From the NCBI GenBank assembly GCA_019802505.1, contig JAFMOC010000261.1:243501-307500 (forward strand): DNA of 64,000 bases, written 5' to 3'. The notes beneath the pieces are model-generated. The model saw only the letters and a list, made by a program, of their open reading frames with translations. It did not search any database and had not been told where the DNA came from. The translations under genes and the position numbers were made by a program. Of the stretch, positions 58,861 through 64,000 are shown piece after piece (position 1 is the stretch's first letter; the number at the start of each line of letters is the position of its first letter). Source of the stretch: Corydoras sp. C115. Its lineage: Eukaryota > Chordata > Actinopteri > Siluriformes > Callichthyidae.

Positions 58861-58945
58861 TTATGCCAAAACAAAATAAGGTTGAGACACTCTGTCTGCG
58901 AATTAACCTTTTCCTGCTGCAAAAATGTCACTGCAAAAACTCTTT

Positions 58946-59690
58946 ACCTAAATCTGGTATTCATTATTAACACATTTATAAGGCTTTATAAAGTATTCAT
59001 TATGCTTTTTAATACTTGTCATAAGCCTTTGTTAATGTCTATATATGTACATAACCACACTGTACATAAGGCATAAAGCTTTATTGCACAAAGTGACATA
59101 ATGCATCATAAAAGATAAATTGCAACTGTTTTCAACTTATTATAGAGACCGGCGACATAAAGCCTTATAACATTTGTGTTGTGAACGTTTTTTCCTGCAA
59201 ATGACTTTATAAGTGCTTTAAAAGTAACAGTTTATAAAAGCTTATTAGCTTATTTTACAGGCATAAAGTAAAGTGTTGTCATTAATTATACTTTTTGAAA
59301 AAGACTGCACACTTAGTAGTACATAATGCCTTATAAAAACTTATAAATGTTCTTTACAGACATTAAGTAAAGTGTAATCATCTTGTTTCATGTAAGAATG
59401 TGGAAACATCCAAAGAATCAAAAGTTGGAATAAATTCAGATTATAATGCATTATGTCACTTTATGTTACAAAGCCTTATGCCAAATTGTTATAACAATTT
59501 ATGACTATGATTATGAATATCTATGTACATTAACAAAGGCTTATGTCAAATGTTATGAAGTGTTATGGATACTTTATAAAGCTTATAATGCATTACGAAT
59601 ATCGGATTCATAGAAAGTGCTACCGAATGTTTTATAAAGTATCATGAATAGCAAATTCATAGACAGCGTTACCAATTTTTAGCTGTTTTG
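58946..59690. mobile_element. Long fold-back (inverted-repeat) element
   Basis: The left arm (about 58960-59109: CATAAGCCTTTGTTAATGTC, AGTGACATAATGCAT) is the imperfect complement of the right arm (about 59440-59605: ATGCATTATGTCACT, GTACATTAACAAAGGCTTAT). No protein. A MITE-like element with arms of about 150 bp. Related pieces lie at 58137 and 61388. Confidence 0.75.
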
Positions 59691-60072
59691 TGTAGCCAAC
59701 AACAAAATGCTTATTAGTGTTTTTAAAAGGTAACTTTAGTATGATATCTATATAGGGATATATGAAGAATGTAAATAAAATTATCTAAACTGTTGGAAGG
59801 TATTTGTTTTCTTTATGAAATAATCTATGAAATATTGCATTTCTATAATGAAACAAATCACCACCTTCTAGGGGTTTGCCCTAAGCTTTGAAGTAATGCC
59901 AAGCTTTGAAGTAGTGCACTTTCACAGTATGTCGTTATTAAGCTGTGGATAAAGATATTCAGATGTAGAAGAATTAATTATGAGCTTCCCTTGTGTCGTG
60001 GAAAGATAGTAATGTCTTGTTTTATCCTATGTTGGTGCATGTGGAAAAATGAGGTTGGTGTGGTGGTTAAAC

Positions 60073-60147
<75 letters not shown>
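60073..60147. repeat. TG/TA microsatellite
   Basis: (TG)n then (TA)n. Confidence 0.95.
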
Positions 60148-60150
<3 letters not shown>

Positions 60151-60513
60151 AAGTAATGTATAGTGTCCTGGTGATCTGGGTTTATATCCTGTGTTGAATG
60201 ATTTTACTTTTTCCTCCTTATTTTATAGTTAATTTTTGGACTACTTCTAACTTAATGGGAACGGGGCAAATGTAACGGGAGGCCTTATGCAGCTTGGGTA
60301 CACCAGTTTATCACCACATTAAACATTCAGTGAACCTTTTATATTTTCTGATATCACCGCATATACATACATATAGTATTTTGCTGATATTTAATTTTCA
60401 AGTGTTCTTTGTTGCCATTCAGGGATGTGAGCAGTGGAGCGGCTGCAAATACAACACATTTACATAAGTTATGTTGATAGGCAGTATTTTGTCACAAAGT
60501 ATCAAATTATAAA

Positions 60514-60822
60514 GTAGGGCAGAACAGTGGCTTAGTGGTTAGCATGTTCGACTCTCAGCACTGGGGATTTAGGTTCAAATCCCAATCTGGGTGGAGTTTC
60601 CATGTTCCACTCATGTCCGCGTGTGTTTTCTCTGGGTTCTCCAGTTTCCTCCCACAGTCCAAAAACATGGATTAATCGGTAAATTGAATTATCCAAATTT
60701 CCTCATGTAGTGTATACAGAGTGAGTGTGTGCCAAGCAATAGACTGGTGCCCTGACCTGGGGTCCCCGGGATTGGCATGGAGGATTAATAGAGGATTAGG
60801 AGGAAGATAATGAATGAAGTAC
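60514..60822 (+). mobile_element. V-SINE-like copy
   Basis: GGCAGAACAGTGGCTTAGTG to GAGGAAGATAATGAATGA. Confidence 0.87.
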
Positions 60823-61054
60823 AAATTATTGGTATATATAAAAAAATACATTTAAAACATTTAAATAAATTTAAAACATATTTTTTGTATACTTGGAGTC
60901 AGGATAAATTTTCTATAGTTTTTATTTTATATTTTTATAGCTTTTTGTACTCACTGCATTGATTTATTTTTTTTTTCCCCTGAGATGAGGAACAAAAATG
61001 TACAGATGAGTTGTAATCTATATGCAAGTGTAAGCAATTGATGCAGCATCCATT

Positions 61055-61942
61055 TAAAATATACAATTATGAAAGCTATATTTCTTGGTAAGGAACAATA
61101 CCGTATTTAATTTATTTTAAAATAAGTTACTAGTAACAGTAGGTAATTGCTCATTTTCCGAAACTTGCACAATGCAGCTTGAGAGAGAATTATTTTTTGA
61201 CGTGAATTATTTTTTGTTATTGCATTAGGAATAATAATAATAAAAAAAAAACATTTACTACTTTATTTTTTCCCACCTACAAATCAATTAATGCTGTTAA
61301 CAAACAGCACTGCATTAATCTGAACAAATTGTTTTGCATAATTACTATATGAGCTTACATTTTAGTTTTAGATATGGTCCAAAATATAAGCCTCTGTTAA
61401 TGTCTATAGATGAACATAACCACCCTGTTATAAGAACATGCCATAAGGCTTTATAACATAAAGTGTCAAAATACATTATAAATTATAGATTTTATCAACT
61501 TGAGCTTATTATACAGACCAGTGCTTTATAACGTGTGTGTGTTGTGAACACTTTTCCTAAAAATGAATTTATAAATGCTCCTGATGATTTATAAAAATAC
61601 AATTATGATTCAAAGCTCTATTTATTGGTAAAGAACAATACTGTATTTAATTTATTTTAAAATAAGTTACTTATAACAGTAGGTAATTGCTCATTTTCAG
61701 AAATTTGCACAATACAGCTTGAGATTAAATTTTTTTATGTTAATTATTTTTTATTATTTTTTATTTTTATTGCATGAGGAATAAAAAACAAAACAAAAAC
61801 AAACAAAAAAAAACATTTACTACTTAATTTTTTTCCACCTACTAATCAATTGATGATGTTAACAAACAGTAGCGCATTATTATGAACAAATTAATTTTCA
61901 TAATTACTATATAAGCTTACATTTTAGTTTTAGATACGGTCC
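61055..61942. repeat. Direct duplication of about 330 bp flanking a fold-back fragment
   Basis: 61055-61382 and 61598-61942 share long blocks: TATTTAATTTATTTTAAAAT, CAGTAGGTAATTGCTCATTT, TAACAAACAG and GAGCTTACATTTTAGTTTTA (AAGC.. in the second). Between them, 61388-61597 is a piece of the fold-back family (CCTCTGTTAATGTCTATAGA). Confidence 0.88.
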
Positions 61943-62079
61943 AAAAAATAGTATAGATTCCAGTTCTGCTGCGATTTATTTACTTTAAAACAACTTGTTT
62001 TAAGCCCACAGGTAGTAAACAGCCAATTGTTATTCCCAAGAATAGTCTCCACGCTGCCTGTTTGTTTTCTGCCAGCGGC

Positions 62080-62420
62080 AAGCAGGAGACAAGCTGCCAC
62101 TGCAGAATGGTATTGTGGTATTTGTCCCGTGATAAGTCCATAAATAAGATTAATATGGTGTTGAGAAGGTTGTTGGTTGGGCTAGGCCTAAAGGAAATAA
62201 GTTGGCTGTGAACAGACACCAGTTTAAAGCAGACGAAACGCCGGGTTCCCAGGCCAGATAATGTGATCACGAGCCCATGTAACTCAGCATGACAATGGGT
62301 GCAGCGTAGCTCTCACTCCATACTGCACTGTTGAGAATGGATTATCCAGCTGTGGTGGCATACTGCACTCCCATTTTCAACAGCCACCGAGATAGCGGCC
62401 AGATTAAAGGCTGTGTGCAT
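62080..62420. other. Complex block, candidate conserved non-coding element
   Basis: Repeat-free with balanced composition, ending at the CA microsatellite at 62421. The minus-strand frame 61980-62270 has no recognised domain. Confidence 0.25.

Positions 62421-62459
<39 letters not shown>
62421..62459. repeat. CA microsatellite
   Basis: About 19 CA units. Confidence 0.95.
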
Positions 62460-62460
<1 letters not shown>

Positions 62461-62673
62461 GCTCACAAACACAAAACATATATTTTATACCTGGCCATAC
62501 ATGCTCATGTATTCAAGGGCTCATATATGGGGAACCCAATCTCAACATTTAAATTCCATTTTTGTTATTCTTAGTTGAAAACACTAGCAGAAAAAAACAT
62601 TTGGCAAATAAATGCAACATTTCATTTTTAATGTATATGTTGCTAAAATGTTAATTAATTACCTAGATTGTAA

Positions 62674-62960
62674 ATGTTCATCTATCCATTATGTTCCACT
62701 TAATGCTCTACTAGGGTCATGGTCGGGTTCCCCATGCCCATCCAGGGAGAACGTTTCGGGTGCAGGGCAGATACACCCAGGACAGGGCGCCAATCTATCG
62801 CTGGGTAAACTCTCAGACAAATACACTCTATTTGGGGCAATTTAGAGCATTCCATTTGCCTTGAATCCATGTTTTTGGACTGTGGGAAGAAAACCCATGC
62901 GGACACGGGAAGAACATGGAAACTCCACCGAGAATGGGATTCGAACCTGAATCCCAGGTA
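62674..62960 (-). mobile_element. Reverse V-SINE-like copy
   Basis: CATCTATCCATTATGTTCC to GGGATTCGAACCTGAATCCC. Core shortened and head missing. Confidence 0.82.
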
Positions 62961-63044
62961 GACGGAAAGGCAGAGAATAGACCAAGGCTGAGGTTTAATT
63001 CTGTACCACTTTAAATTCTATAAGGAAGAAACTTATGTTCCAGT

Positions 63045-63312
63045 CATGGGCTTGTGGTTCAGGAACCAGCCTTGTGACCTGACGGTCTCCGGTTCGATTC
63101 CCGGTCCCACCAAGTACCATGGCGGAAGTGCCCTTGAGCAAGGCACCTGATCTGATATCCAATTGCTCCCTGGGTGCCGTATTCAAGGCTTCCCACCACT
63201 CACTTCACCAGTGTGTGTATACAGTATGTGTGTGTTTCACTGCATGGATGGGTTAAATGTGGAGGACAAATTCCTCTGTGTGTACGCACAGTAGGCAAAA
63301 ATAACTTACTTT
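63045..63312 (+). mobile_element. Third-family SINE, uninterrupted
   Basis: GGTTCGATTCCCGGTCCCAC B-box, GTGCCCTTGAGCAAGGCACC, CTGCATGGATGGGTTAAATG, GCACAGTAGGCAAAAATAAC end. Defines the family and the insertion site in 16190-16665. Confidence 0.82.
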
Positions 63313-63329
63313 ATCATTTTAACATTAAG

Positions 63330-64000
63330 AAACCTACAACAAACCAACGAAACGATGGTAAGGTGGAGGTCTATAAACCTTACACAGGTGAGGAAAGTCG
63401 GACAGGTGAGGAAACTAAGATGGTGAAGCCGGTGACGAGTTGATTTCAATGCCAGAAAGCCATTTAGATGTTTCTCATTCTGGAAATCATTTGCCCTTCC
63501 AAATTCTAGCTCGACACCACCATAAAATGGCCCCCCGCCCAAGCCCCTCCATACACACCCTGAAGTGAGCAGGCTGTTGCGCTCTCTTCAAGTCTAGTGG
63601 CCTCCTGTCGGTGCCCGACCATTTCAATAATGTGTGCTTCAAATGTTTTATTTAAATCACTCCCACATGAGTTGCTCAGAACAACAACAACAATAACAAA
63701 TCACTATAGTGTTGCTCGCCAGTGCAATTAGGTTAAAGTGTGATTGAATGCGGACGCAGACCATTGCTGGTGTGTAATTTGGGCTTGGCAGGAGGCCGGG
63801 GAGGACAAGGCGTGATGATAGTGCTTCTGCATGTGTGTGTTTGTGTTGTGTGTCAGTGGCCCACTTCATTACGGGTGTGTGTGAAGCGTTCGCTCAGTGG
63901 GTGGTAGAGAGCCTCCCCGAGGAAGAGCGTACTGCATCTTCACCCTGCTGACAACATCACATACATCACCACCCTCCTTCTAGTCAGCCACACCTCTCCC
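63330..64000. other. Complex block at the window edge
   Basis: Repeat-free and GC-richer than most of the right half. No exon could be supported. It may continue beyond the window, so a truncated feature cannot be excluded. Confidence 0.25.

Overview
The window reads as nuclear DNA of a ray-finned fish. It has AT-rich introns, many short microsatellites, tRNA-derived SINEs of types common in teleosts, Tc1-like transposon relics and 3' ends of fish LINEs. Teleost is well supported. A narrower guess (otophysan, for example catfish-like) is only an impression from the SINE types.

The one gene I can support is spata17 (spermatogenesis associated 17), on the minus strand across the left 27 kb. 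Nine coding exons (exons 2-10) and a 5' untranslated exon were assembled by eye. All internal junctions obey GT-AG, every codon phase fits across the joins, and the product has three IQ (calmodulin-binding) motifs followed by the family's charged and proline-containing regions. The predicted protein is 354 residues if the last exon runs through a CA/TG microsatellite to a stop at 1530-1532, followed by an AATAAA. A perfect RFX-type X-box lies at 27696-27709 beside exon 1, as expected for a gene of motile cilia and sperm flagella.

Layout: 1-3400 holds the last spata17 exon and a tandemly duplicated hairpin-ended element. 3600-27600 is introns, filled with V-SINE-like copies, two other SINE families, Tc1-like relics, fold-back elements and AT microsatellites. 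26.1-31.7 kb around and upstream of the promoter is a dense same-orientation SINE cluster that has become tandem: a 370-bp duplication at 26.8-27.5 kb and a six-unit satellite-like array at 28.1-30.2 kb. 32.17-33.88 kb is an unrelated, unclassified tandem array. 34-64 kb has no convincing coding gene. It contains scattered repeats, several complex low-repeat blocks that could be conserved non-coding elements, one candidate short exon at about 40.5 kb, and a four-copy amplification of a complex non-coding module at 51.7-53.4 kb.

In vertebrates spata17 lies near GPATCH2 and ESRRG (recalled synteny). No GPATCH2 coding sequence was recognised next to the promoter here. The 34-64 kb stretch could therefore be part of a regulatory desert of a developmental neighbour, but that is inference. 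No CRISPR, operon, intact transposase or viral gene was seen. The most unusual signals are the microsatellite-encoded spata17 C-terminus, the SINE-derived array beside the X-box promoter, and the amplified non-coding module at 51.7-53.4 kb.
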